A DNA stretch of 52,042 nt, taken from Pseudomonas fulva NBRC 16637 = DSM 17717 (GTDB lineage: Bacteria > Pseudomonadota > Gammaproteobacteria > Pseudomonadales > Pseudomonadaceae). The stretch spans positions 1 to 52,042 of the forward strand of contig NZ_BBIQ01000028.1 of assembly GCF_000730565.1 (NCBI RefSeq), given 5' to 3'. Position 1 is the first letter of the stretch. Every line of letters starts with the position of its first letter. The notes beneath the pieces are model-generated. The model was not told the DNA's origin. It made no database searches and was given only the letters and a program-made list of their open reading frames with translations. Shown piece after piece: positions 25,550-33,512 of the stretch. Position numbers and translations under genes: made by a program.

Positions 25550-25585
25550 CCAAACGAAAAACGCCGCCTAGGGATAGGCGGCGTT
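25550..25585 (-). terminator. Rho-independent terminator of the small lipoprotein gene
   Basis: An 11-bp perfect stem AACGCCGCCTA/TAGGCGGCGTT with a GGGA loop. Read on the minus strand it ends in TTTTTCGTTT. It lies 12 bases after the minus-strand lipoprotein stop. Confidence 0.92.
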
Positions 25586-25597
25586 AGAAATTCCCCA

Positions 25598-25765
25598 TCA
25601 GGGCTTGAAACCCTTATCTGGTGTCTTCGGAGGTGGGATGTCCCATAGCCTGTCGCTGGATTCCTGCTGCGCCTTTGCTTTTTGCTCTTCTGTTGAGCCA
25701 AAGCAGCCGCTCAGCAACAGCGCAGTAACGGCGACGAGAATTGCGCCAATCATGGTGTGCTTCAT
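25598..25765 (-). CDS. Small lipoprotein, 55 residues
   Basis: Signal peptide MKHTMIGAILVAVTALLLSGC with a clean LSGC lipobox, then a short charged tail (STEEQKAKAQQESSDRLWDIPP). AGGAAGGAA precedes the ATG, and a strong terminator follows the stop. It looks like an entericidin-size lipoprotein but lacks entericidin motifs. Confidence 0.78.
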   Translation of the reverse strand: MKHTMIGAILVAVTALLLSGCFGSTEEQKAKAQQESSDRLWDIPPPKTPDKGFKP

Positions 25766-25839
25766 AAGGTTCCTTCCTGTGAGATGGTCGGGCATTACAT
25801 CAAAAATCGCCAATCGCCGCAAAGCATGGCGCTGAGCCA

Positions 25840-26280
25840 GTAGCCACCACCTGCCGTACTCAAAACATGAACGCTTCCATGTCCAACCGAATTCTTTGAA
25901 GGAGGTGAAAACGCCTCCATGTGGGTTTAATTATAACTAGCCTCCATATCCTCTTTACTTCGCTGCAGGCACATTCCTTTTACGTAAGCTTCTGCGTACT
26001 CAAAAGTGCTTCACCGATCGAAGTCTTCGACCAAATTCGACCCAAGATATCTGACCTAATTGCAACACCGTAAATATAAACGCAACTGGGGAAACTATCA
26101 GTATCATTTTTCCAGGCAGATCACCGATAGACCTCACCATCACTAAAGTTCATCGACTCCAATGGTGGTCTTTTCAGCTCAGCCAAGTACGCAACACTTT
26201 GTGATCTAGTCATGCTAGGAAACACCATACCTTGAGGTATAGATAACCTTGAGCGAGTTAGGCAGGCTGGGCTGCCGATT
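25840..26280. other. AT-richer region with no firm gene
   Basis: About 440 bases of lower GC than the surroundings. The only candidate is a minus-strand ORF (26000-26140) encoding 46 residues with one hydrophobic segment (KMILIVSPVAFIFTVLQLG), but it has no ribosome site. An AGGAGG-containing stretch (25901-25907) has no ORF behind it. The composition fits imported DNA. Confidence 0.5.
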
Positions 26281-26677
26281 GTTGGGCTGGACCTATGTCG
26301 ATAGCGCCGACATCAATCAGCTGCTGGAAATCGCAGAGCTGCAGCTGGCATTGACGATCCACGATGACGCTGACATCCAGGGTTGATGTATTCGGGCCGA
26401 GAATTTGGAACTGCACACCAAGCTAGCTGACTGGAACACCACAATCATTCCAGCGCTCAGCAGCGACCTTCGCGAAATCCTCGGACGCCCGAACCTTACT
26501 TGCCACCACATCGCCAAGGCTCAACGTATCATGGGGCTCACGATCGCACCCAATGCCGAAGTCAAGCAGGCCGTCGTGATTCACTGGCCTCTCGGGCACT
26601 CCCTTAGGCACGGCGCGGATTGGCGTCAGCGTGTAACAGCCGAGCTGGCGAAGGCAGGTAATACGCTGAAAGCCTAA
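26251..26677 (+). pseudogene. Hypothetical phage-like protein, interrupted
   Basis: A frame starting near 26250 (LLGWTYVDSADINQLLEIAE, then IHDDADIQG) meets a TGA at about 26384 and continues in the same frame as AENLELHTKLADWNTTIIPA through GRPNLTCHHIAKAQRIMG to HSLRHGADWRQRVTAELAKAG. The part after the stop can be read as its own gene from TTG at 26405 (90 residues). The continuity of coding character across the TGA suggests a nonsense mutation in one gene. No family recognised with confidence. Confidence 0.45.
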
Positions 26678-26833
26678 TAGGAGTACAAATGTACTACGCT
26701 CCGCTATACCCCCTTTCTCTCTATTCACTGCTGCGCTATGTCGATAAAGCCTGACCCGCCCCACATAAAACCATACTAGCGGCTCGGTTCCCCCTCGTGC
26801 CCAGCGAACAGCCAGCTTAGAGAAGCCTCTGCT

Positions 26834-27334
26834 TCAATTGGTTTGCATGCAAATTTGAGGCTGAGGCACAGGCTCCGGCATCAGGTTGGCATGTAACAGA
26901 TCACCGTAACCCCAGACCAGCGTTCCCAAGACTGCCGCGATGGCGCAAACAGCGCGCCACAATGTGTAGTAACTGCCATGCGATCTTCGCATCTGCCTGT
27001 TGAGTCTGCTCACACCCTCGCCCAAAAGCGATTCGCCAAGAAGGGCAAATACAGTTATAACAGATCCCGACCGTGAAAATTGCGCAGCGTCTCCCTCAAA
27101 CCACCACGCGATACTCCAAGCGAATGAAATAAACACCGCGATTGCAGCTGCGTATAGGCGTCGCCTAACCTCAAACAATGATGCCGCTGCCTTGCCAGTT
27201 ACCTCAGGCACGTACCTTCCATCATCAATTGAATCGCAAGATCCCCCGTAATTTTCCTCTTTTCTCTTCAGGGCGCCGTGAATCAGAAGTGTGGCAGCAA
27301 CGCCTACGATCAGGCTTAGGTGTGTTTTGCGCAC
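26834..27334 (-). CDS. Hypothetical membrane protein
   Basis: A 166-residue protein with four hydrophobic segments (about residues 6-21, 61-78, 93-104 and 127-146) and a soluble loop between the first and second. It starts at GTG with AGAGAG upstream. No family recognised. It is flanked by phage-like debris on both sides. Confidence 0.6.
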   Translation of the reverse strand: MRKTHLSLIVGVAATLLIHGALKRKEENYGGSCDSIDDGRYVPEVTGKAAASLFEVRRRLYAAAIAVFISFAWSIAWWFEGDAAQFSRSGSVITVFALLGESLLGEGVSRLNRQMRRSHGSYYTLWRAVCAIAAVLGTLVWGYGDLLHANLMPEPVPQPQICMQTN

Positions 27335-27508
27335 GTGGCTATCTCTCTTGAAATTTGAATTATCTTAATTACTTGTCCGGCTAGTATATATGCCTGACGC
27401 ATTTTTAATGGTGTATTTACGCATCAGTGCCGAGATATGGCGGCCAAGAAATCCGTAGGCCCAGCGCACAAACGGCGGCACGGTGGTGCCCGTTGATGAG
27501 GTGAGCGA

Positions 27509-27802
27509 ATGACCCGCCTCGCCTCCTGCCTCCTGCTGTTGGCCACAGGCGCAAGCGCCGGGCAAACCTTTCATGTCGAGGCATTCGGGAACATCGACAG
27601 GGGCGGCAATTGTGTGCACGACGAGGAGCGCGGCGTTACCTACTACGTATTCTACGGCGGACACTTCGGCGGCATCAGCTGCATTTCCGACAGCCAGCCG
27701 CAGGCCAGCAATCAGCGCCAGCTCTCCCAGCACGAAACCCAACCCGAACCTCCACCTGCTCTGGCGCCTGGGCGCTGGATTGATGAGAGGTATGAGTTGT
27801 GA
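27509..27802 (+). CDS. Small secreted phage-like protein
   Basis: A 97-residue protein with a signal peptide (MTRLASCLLLLATGASAGQ) and a Cys-containing mature part (GNCVHDEERGVTYYVFYGGH, then GISCISDSQ). GAGGTGAGCGA precedes the ATG. Its stop overlaps the GTG of the next ORF (GTGA). It is the first of a run of tightly overlapping small ORFs that look like a phage-derived operon. Confidence 0.6.
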   Translation: MTRLASCLLLLATGASAGQTFHVEAFGNIDRGGNCVHDEERGVTYYVFYGGHFGGISCISDSQPQASNQRQLSQHETQPEPPPALAPGRWIDERYEL

Positions 27803-27933
27803 GGAAAATTCGAGATTTCTTGAAGGCTGTCATAGGGTGGGCTAGTTGGAAGATGGCCGACTCTCTGCATAAGACGTTCGGCGCCTGGCATCCGCATGAT
27901 GCTATTGACGAAGACCTTGGCTACTGGGGCTAG
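27799..27933 (+). CDS. Small protein coupled to the preceding ORF
   Basis: A 44-residue protein beginning at GTG inside the previous stop (GTGA). The sequence is rich in Trp and charged (KAVIGWASWKMADSLHKTFG, then GYWG at the end). It ends two bases before the next ATG. No function inferred. Confidence 0.45.
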   Translation: MRKIRDFLKAVIGWASWKMADSLHKTFGAWHPHDAIDEDLGYWG

Positions 27934-27935
27934 AC

Positions 27936-28096
27936 ATGACCGACCGGATCGAAGCAGAAGGTTGGCTGCTGAGGCAGATCGTCAAGGACGTGGGCCAGTG
28001 GCAGAACCCCGCCAAATACCACGAGGCAGCGCGTTGGATGGCGTGGCGTACGCCTCACTGGAGGCTGAGGCCCTGGCCGCTGGAGTCAAGCCATGA
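27936..28096 (+). pseudogene. Frameshifted small phage-like protein
   Basis: MTDRIEAEGWLLRQIVKDVG ... KYHEAARWMAW starts in one frame. Coding character then moves to the next frame, which reads YASLEAEALAAGVKP and stops in a TGA that overlaps the following ATG (ATGA). The jump lies near 28045. A single-base deletion or insertion would restore a protein of about 53 residues that overlaps the following gene, as its neighbours do. Confidence 0.5.
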
Positions 28097-28248
28097 GATC
28101 CTTGGGAGAAATCATCGGAGCTTCGAAATCGAGCGACTGCCCCGACTACGACGACCTGCGCCTATCAAACACCATCAAAATCACCATTCGTCCAAGTCGT
28201 GGAGACGTTGTATCTGGTGCTTGTACTCGCACACTATCTGATAGGTAG
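28093..28248 (+). CDS. Small phage-like protein, probably truncated
   Basis: ATG overlaps the previous stop (ATGA). The sequence begins MRSLGEIIGASKSSDCPDYD and ends in a low-complexity basic tail (about 51 residues). The first 25 residues look like the beginning of a longer gene, and the tail overlaps the convergent LprI-like gene, so a junction may lie near 28165. Confidence 0.4.
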   Translation: MRSLGEIIGASKSSDCPDYDDLRLSNTIKITIRPSRGDVVSGACTRTLSDR

Positions 28249-28651
28249 AACTCGCGGTCCCAGTGACGAGAGCACCTACCACGTCGCAATCTGCCTCTAC
28301 GAACTTCTCCCACGCTGCCTGCGCCTGGGGCATCATGGCCGGTACATTTTTCGGGAGCGAGCCTTCATCGACATACCCCTTTGCGGTGGCCAGGGCCTTC
28401 TGGTACTTCTCTTCCACCGCGTCCTTGGCCGCCTCCCGCATTTCATATGCGCAATGAGCTGAATCCTGGGTGGTTTTGGTCTCCGGCTTTCTCAAGCACT
28501 GCTGCCAATCGGCCTCAAGCTTCGCCGCGTACTGACGCACCGCTGCATCCCGTGCTGCAATCTCTGCTTCTTCCCCGTGCAGCTCGGCGTGGGCTGCGCC
28601 CACTACTGCCAGCACCGCGCCAGCGATACCGGCCTTGATAACGGTCTTCAT
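28181..28651 (-). CDS. LprI-like periplasmic protein (DUF1311 type)
   Basis: A 156-residue secreted protein with signal peptide MKTVIKAGIAGAVLAVVGAAHA. The mature part has the LprI-type pattern of cysteines and helices: WQQCLRKP, AHCAYEMREAAKDAVEEKYQ, AWEKFVEADCD and VCEYK near the end. LprI of Mycobacterium is a lysozyme inhibitor; other members have no known role. The start at 28651 has AGGGA ten bases upstream; an ATG three codons earlier is too close to it. Confidence 0.7.
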   Translation of the reverse strand: MKTVIKAGIAGAVLAVVGAAHAELHGEEAEIAARDAAVRQYAAKLEADWQQCLRKPETKTTQDSAHCAYEMREAAKDAVEEKYQKALATAKGYVDEGSLPKNVPAMMPQAQAAWEKFVEADCDVVGALVTGTASSTYQIVCEYKHQIQRLHDLDEW

Positions 28652-28874
28652 TGGTCTCATTTCCCTGAGTCATAGCCCGGCCGGCGTGATGCCGTTCCAG
28701 GCGGGTTTGGCTCGGCCAGAAGCCGGGCGAGGTGATCCTGACGCATTATATGCGTTGCCATTACCCTCGAGTTGGAGCACCGCAACATTTCAACCGCAAT
28801 CAAGGCCTGATCAAAGCGCGCGATTAGCTTCGACAAGATCGTGACGCCCTGCGGTATGCCGGAGGACACCTTCT

Positions 28875-28928
28875 ATGACCCTAGCCCTGATGTACATGGC
28901 CTACCTGATTTGCACGGGGCCGCGATGA
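28875..28928 (+). CDS. 17-residue leader-like peptide ahead of the methylase
   Basis: GGAGGA (28860-28865) precedes the ATG. The peptide MTLALMYMAYLICTGPR ends in TGA that overlaps the ATG of the methylase relic (ATGA). It is short, hydrophobic and coupled to the next frame. Confidence 0.4.
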   Translation: MTLALMYMAYLICTGPR

Positions 28929-29322
28929 GCGCAGCGGTTGAACCGCTCGACACATGCAGTGCCCGCCGCATGATGTGGTTCGACAAGGAAGACCAGCGCG
29001 CCCTGTTCGGCGACATCCGCGACGACGAACACCAGCGATGCGACAGCCGGATACTGAAGGTTGAGCCAGATGTGCTGATGGACTTTCGGAGTCTGCCCTT
29101 GGGGACGCCGCTTTGCGCTTGGTCGTGTTCGATCCGCCGCATCTGACCCGGGCCGACGTGGCTCGCTGGATGCGGGCAATGTACAGAGTGCTCACCAGTG
29201 AATGGCGGGAGGATATCCCCCAAGACTTTGCCGAGCGTTTCCGTGTACTGGAACCTGAGGGAATCCTGATCTTCAAGTGAAACGAAGCCCAAGTGCTGGT
29301 CAGCACCAACCAGTCCCTTCGT
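28925..29322 (+). pseudogene. Phage-type DNA methyltransferase, decayed
   Basis: The first frame reads MSAAVEPLDTCSARRMMWFD, then DDEHQRCDSRILKVEPDVLMDFRSLP. Near 29105 the coding frame shifts and continues RLVVFDPPHLTRADVARWMR ... RVLEPEGILIFK, where DPPH is methylase motif IV. A TGA (29278-29280) stands where relatives have Trp (IFKW). Coding character continues briefly as NEAQVLVSTNQSL before running into integrase relic B. At least one frameshift, one nonsense codon and a truncated end make it non-functional. Confidence 0.75.
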
Positions 29323-29635
29323 GTTCCAACCTAGCAAAGGTGGGCTGTGGATCAACGAGCCAAGTGTTACAATCCGCCACTTCAAATCGGCGCTGAAGGC
29401 GCTGAACATCCGTGAACGCCGTCAGTACGACACCCGCCACACCTACGCAACCATGTGCCTGATGTCTGGGATGAACCCCGCGTTCATCGCGAGCCAGCTC
29501 GGCTACAGCGTCGAGATGTAGCTCTCTACCTACGCGAAATGGATCAGCTCCTCCTTGGACTGGAGGGAGCTGGAGAAGCTGCCGCCCCGAGTCGAAATGG
29601 CCCAAAATTGGCCCAGAACTGACGAGAGGGCCTAA
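29321..29635 (+). pseudogene. Tyrosine integrase relic B
   Basis: The catalytic C-terminal third of a phage integrase: KGGLWINEPSVTIRHFKSAL, YDTRHTYATMCLMSGM (His and Arg of the active site), NPAFIASQLGYSVEM, then an in-frame TAG (29519-29521), then LSTYAKWISSSLDWRELEKL with the catalytic Tyr. The normal LGHS histidine is Tyr here. The frame closes 33 bases before the ABC-F gene starts. It differs from relic A at many positions, so it comes from a separate element. Confidence 0.82.
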
Positions 29636-29667
29636 ATACACCTCTGGAACCCCCGCAGGACAAGCAC

Positions 29668-31254
29668 TTGATCTCCACAGCAAACATCACCATGCAATTC
29701 GGCTCCAAGCCGCTGTTCGAAAACGTTTCGGTCAAATTCAACAATGGCAACCGCTATGGCCTGATCGGCGCCAATGGCTGCGGCAAGTCGACCTTCATGA
29801 AGATCCTGGGCGGCGACCTGGAGCCTTCTGGCGGCCAAGTGATGCTCGAGCCCAATACGCGCCTGGGCAAGCTGCGCCAGGACCAGTTCGCCTACGAAGA
29901 ATTCACCGTGATCGATACCGTGATCATGGGCCACGGCCATCTCTGGAAGGTCAAGGCCGAGCGTGATCGTATCTATTCGCTGCCTGAAATGTCCGAAGAA
30001 GACGGCATGGCTGTCGCCGAGCTGGAAACCGAGTTCGCCGAAATGGACGGCTACACCGCCGAGTCGCGCGCAGGCGAATTGCTGCTGGGCCTGGGCATTC
30101 CGCTGGAGCAGCATTTCGGCCCAATGAGCGAAGTAGCGCCGGGCTGGAAGCTGCGTGTGCTGCTGGCCCAGGCCCTGTTCTCGGACCCGGACGTACTGCT
30201 GCTCGACGAGCCGACCAACCACCTGGACATCAACACCATCCGCTGGCTGGAAACCGTGCTCACCGCGCGTAACAGCACCATGGTGATCATTTCCCACGAC
30301 CGCCACTTCCTCAACAGCGTGTGCACCCACATGGCTGACCTGGACTACGGTGAGCTGCGCCTGTTCCCCGGCAACTACGACGAGTACATGACCGCCGCCA
30401 CCCAGGCCCGCGAGCAGCTGCTGTCGGACAACGCCAAGAAGAAAGCCCAGATTGCTGAACTGCAGACCTTCGTCAGCCGCTTCTCGGCCAACGCCTCCAA
30501 GGCCAAGCAAGCCACCTCGCGGGCCAAGCAGATCGACAAGATCCAGCTGGCCGAGGTCAAGCCGTCGAGCCGGGTCAGCCCGTTCATCCGCTTCGAGCAG
30601 ACCAAGAAACTGCACCGCCAGGCTGTGACGGTCGAGAAAATGGCCAAGGCCTTCGACGACAAGGTGCTGTTCAAGGACCTCGGTTTCACCGTCGAAGCCG
30701 GAGAGCGCGTCGCGATCATCGGGCCCAACGGCATCGGCAAGACCACCTTGCTGCGTACGCTCGTAGGCGAGATGACCCCGGACAAGGGCGAAGTCAAATG
30801 GACCGACAGCGCGGAAGTGGGCTACTACGCCCAGGACCACGCCCATGATTTCGAAGACGACATGACCCTGTTCGACTGGATGGGCCAGTGGACATCGGGT
30901 GAGCAGGTGATCCGCGGCACGTTGGGGCGCATGCTGTTCTCCAACGATGAGATCCTCAAGTCGGTCAAGGTCATCTCCGGTGGCGAACAGGGCCGCATGC
31001 TGTTCGGCAAGCTGATTCTGCAAAAGCCCAACGTGCTGGTGATGGACGAGCCGACCAACCACCTGGACATGGAATCGATCGAAGCGTTGAACCTGGCGCT
31101 GGAAAACTACCCAGGCACCCTGCTCTTCGTCAGCCACGACCGCGAATTCGTCTCCTCGCTTGCGACCCGCATCATCGAGCTGTCAGCCGATGGCGTGGTG
31201 GACTTCAGCGGCACTTACGACGAATACCTGCGCAGTCAGGGCGTGGTGGCTTGA
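29668..31254 (+). CDS. ybiT: ABC-F ATPase, YbiT type
   Basis: A 528-residue soluble ABC-F protein with two ATP-binding cassettes. Walker A motifs are GANGCGKST (about 36-44) and GPNGIGKTT (about 351-359), and the Walker B/ABC-F stretches LLLDEPTNHLDINT and VMDEPTNHLDMES are intact. Between them lies the linker with TFVSRFSANASKAKQATSRA. The N-terminus aligns with E. coli YbiT from its first residues. The start is TTG, with GCAGGA six bases upstream. Relatives act on ribosomes. The integrase relic ends just upstream, so the gene's promoter may lie in or before that debris. Confidence 0.94.
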   Translation: MISTANITMQFGSKPLFENVSVKFNNGNRYGLIGANGCGKSTFMKILGGDLEPSGGQVMLEPNTRLGKLRQDQFAYEEFTVIDTVIMGHGHLWKVKAERDRIYSLPEMSEEDGMAVAELETEFAEMDGYTAESRAGELLLGLGIPLEQHFGPMSEVAPGWKLRVLLAQALFSDPDVLLLDEPTNHLDINTIRWLETVLTARNSTMVIISHDRHFLNSVCTHMADLDYGELRLFPGNYDEYMTAATQAREQLLSDNAKKKAQIAELQTFVSRFSANASKAKQATSRAKQIDKIQLAEVKPSSRVSPFIRFEQTKKLHRQAVTVEKMAKAFDDKVLFKDLGFTVEAGERVAIIGPNGIGKTTLLRTLVGEMTPDKGEVKWTDSAEVGYYAQDHAHDFEDDMTLFDWMGQWTSGEQVIRGTLGRMLFSNDEILKSVKVISGGEQGRMLFGKLILQKPNVLVMDEPTNHLDMESIEALNLALENYPGTLLFVSHDREFVSSLATRIIELSADGVVDFSGTYDEYLRSQGVVA

Positions 31255-32294
31255 TTCAGCGTATTCACTGAGCGCTTTTCAGGCTGCGGGGCCTCGAGCG
31301 TCTGCTCGAAGAACGCAGCCGTCTCGCGTTGCAGCGAACGATGGATGTGCCGGCGGTCCACCCCCTCGGCATCCTTGCACAGCGCCGGCATGCGCAAGGC
31401 CTGCTCAGCGTCACAGCGCGCCATGAACACGAAATGACCGGCGCCTGCCAGCAGGCGGTAGTCAGGTGTGACGGGCAACTTGCGGGCCAGGGCTTGGGCG
31501 TTGCGATCGACGGCGACGAGCTGGTCCTTGTCGCCACTGTAGATGAGCACCGGTAGGTGCACATCGACCAAGGCGTGGCGTCCGAACAGCAGGCTCAGCG
31601 GCGCCATCAGCATCACCGCCCCGACGCGGGAATCTGCCTGGGGTGACAGTTCGCTGCGGTCGGCAATCAACACACCGTGGGTTTTGCAGGCGTCGTGATC
31701 ATCGGGTCGCTCGAGGCAATATGCACGCAGGCGCTCAAGGTCAGGGCGCGCGCCGGCCAGGATCAAGGCGGTTTCGCCGCCGGCCGAATAACCGATCAAT
31801 CCGACTTTCCCACCGTTCAGCCGAGGCCCAAGCAGCGCATCGCTGCGCGCAGCGGTGATGGCGGCGCTGACTTGCAGTGGCCGACCGTACAGATTGCTCA
31901 GGGTGCCCAACCGGCTGGGGTCGCGGGCATTGTCGCCTGGGTGGACCACAGCGACCACCACATACCCTTGCCTGGCCAGTGACGTTGCCAGGTAGTGCAA
32001 GGCCAGGGGGCTACCGGTGTTGCCATGCGAAAGCACGAGCAACGGAAAACGCCCCTGGGCCACAGGCACCTCTTCAGCCACCTCCAGCGCGTAACCGTCG
32101 ATGTGGCTGGCCCGAGCATGCCCCTTGGCAGGATAGAACGCCAAGGCTTGCATGGGTCGGCTGTCTACCGGGTCGGTCAGCATCATATGATGCAAGCCGG
32201 CTACCCAGGGCGAAGCATTGGCTGCGCCCATCGAGCCAACGACCATGGCCAGTGCCAGCAAGCAACGAGGAAGGATCATGGGGGCTCTGCGCAT
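31236..32294 (-). CDS. Secreted alpha/beta hydrolase (dienelactone-hydrolase-like)
   Basis: A 352-residue protein with a Sec signal peptide (about residues 1-28, ends AANA). It has an alpha/beta-hydrolase core: LLVLSHGNTGSP as the oxyanion strand, GLIGYSAGGET as the nucleophile elbow (Ser), and LIYSGDKDQLV and GAGHFVFM for the Asp and His. It resembles predicted dienelactone hydrolases or lipase-like proteins of unknown substrate. The start at 32294 gives an RR-type signal peptide; an ATG five codons later is possible. It overlaps the end of ybiT by 19 bases, convergently. Confidence 0.85.
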   Translation of the reverse strand: MRRAPMILPRCLLALAMVVGSMGAANASPWVAGLHHMMLTDPVDSRPMQALAFYPAKGHARASHIDGYALEVAEEVPVAQGRFPLLVLSHGNTGSPLALHYLATSLARQGYVVVAVVHPGDNARDPSRLGTLSNLYGRPLQVSAAITAARSDALLGPRLNGGKVGLIGYSAGGETALILAGARPDLERLRAYCLERPDDHDACKTHGVLIADRSELSPQADSRVGAVMLMAPLSLLFGRHALVDVHLPVLIYSGDKDQLVAVDRNAQALARKLPVTPDYRLLAGAGHFVFMARCDAEQALRMPALCKDAEGVDRRHIHRSLQRETAAFFEQTLEAPQPEKRSVNTLNQATTP

Positions 32295-32468
32295 GGCCGC
32301 TGGATAGGTTGAGCTTAATCGCTGCCCTTGCGTCAAAAATGAAAAACCGATGAAACATCGGCCACGCCAGGGCTGATCCGTTTTGTGTTTGTGCCCGCCA
32401 TCGAACCCGTGGCATATAGGCAGGTCAATCAGACGTCGTCGATCATTCGCAATCGTGGAGAGCCGAGC

Positions 32469-33308
32469 ATGAGCACACCCGCTTACCAACCCCCGAAGGT
32501 ATGGCGCAACGAAGCGGCCTCTGGTGGCCACTTCGCCAGTATCAACCGGCCGGTCGCCGGGCCTACCCATGACAAGGACCTGCCAGTGGGCGAGCAACCG
32601 CTGCAGCTTTATTCCCTGGCTACACCCAATGGCGTCAAGGTCACTATCGCCCTGGAAGAGCTGCTGGAACTCGGCCATGCCGGCGCTGAATACGATGCCT
32701 GGCTGATCCGTATCGGCGAAGGTGACCAGTTCTCCAGCGGCTTCGTGCAGGTCAATCCAAACTCCAAGATTCCCGCATTGGTTGACCGCAGCGTCGAGCC
32801 GCCGGTGCGGGTATTCGAATCGGGGTCCATCCTGCTGTACCTGGCCGAGAAGTTCGATGCCCTGCTCCCGCAAACTGCAGCCGAACGCACCGAAGCCCTG
32901 AACTGGCTGTTCTGGCAAATGGGCGCGGCGCCGTACTTGGGTGGTGGGTTTGGGCATTTCTACGTGTATGCGCCGGAAAAAATCGAGTACGCGATCAATC
33001 GCTTCACCATGGAAGCCAAGCGGCAGCTGGACGTGCTCGACCGCCGTTTGGGCCAAACCACCTACCTTGCCGGCGGTCATTACAGCATCGCTGATATAGC
33101 GGTGTGGTCATGGTACGGCCAGCTTGTGCTGGGCAACCTCTACAACGCTGCAGAGTTTCTCGCAGTTCACGAATACCCCAACGTTCAGCGCTGGGCCCAG
33201 GCGATCGCTGCACGTCCCGCCGTGCAACGCGGCACGCGCGTGAACCGGACCTGGGGTGATGAAGCCAGCCAGGTACCGGAGCGACATTCGGCAGCGGATC
33301 TGGACTGA
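32469..33308 (+). CDS. yghU: Glutathione S-transferase, YghU type
   Basis: A 279-residue nu-class GST-like protein. After a 45-residue N-terminal extension comes the thioredoxin fold (LQLYSLATPNGVKVTIALEE, then NPNSKIPAL and RVFESGSILLYLAE for glutathione binding), then the helical domain. YghU of E. coli binds two glutathiones and has disulfide reductase and peroxidase activity. Length and the extension match that subclass. GGAGAG precedes the ATG. Confidence 0.92.
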   Translation: MSTPAYQPPKVWRNEAASGGHFASINRPVAGPTHDKDLPVGEQPLQLYSLATPNGVKVTIALEELLELGHAGAEYDAWLIRIGEGDQFSSGFVQVNPNSKIPALVDRSVEPPVRVFESGSILLYLAEKFDALLPQTAAERTEALNWLFWQMGAAPYLGGGFGHFYVYAPEKIEYAINRFTMEAKRQLDVLDRRLGQTTYLAGGHYSIADIAVWSWYGQLVLGNLYNAAEFLAVHEYPNVQRWAQAIAARPAVQRGTRVNRTWGDEASQVPERHSAADLD

Positions 33309-33325
33309 ACGGCCTGCTGATCCTC

Positions 33326-33351
33326 GGGCGGCCCTGCTGGCGGGGCCGCCC
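33326..33351. terminator. Hairpin after yghU
   Basis: GGGCGGCC (33326-33333) and GGCCGCCC (33344-33351) form an 8-bp stem with a 10-base loop, 18 bases after the stop. No clear U-tract. Confidence 0.55.
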
Positions 33352-33471
33352 AGGTGTCAATGAGGTGCCCCCATTCAATGCCCCCTTGCACGCACCCGTT
33401 TGCTCCTGCGCACACCTGCGTACGCTTTAACCTTCTTGTACACTCCCCGCATTAGCCTAATGCTGTTCACT

Positions 33472-33496
33472 TAGGGCCGCTGCGCGGCCCATCGCG
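33472..33496. repeat. REP-type half-element
   Basis: GGGCCGC-TGC-GCGGCCC followed by ATCGCGG. The same core, with a different loop, occurs at 51797-51820. No T-tract. It lies between yghU and the amidase. Confidence 0.65.
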
Positions 33497-33512
33497 GTCC
33501 CAACGATCTCAG

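Noticed and set aside
29632..31137. 501-codon open frame opposite ybiT
   Set aside because: It is an antisense shadow of a strongly conserved gene in high-GC DNA and has no family match.
32295..33080. 262-codon upstream extension of the secreted hydrolase frame
   Set aside because: It runs antisense to yghU; the signal peptide at 32294 marks the true start.
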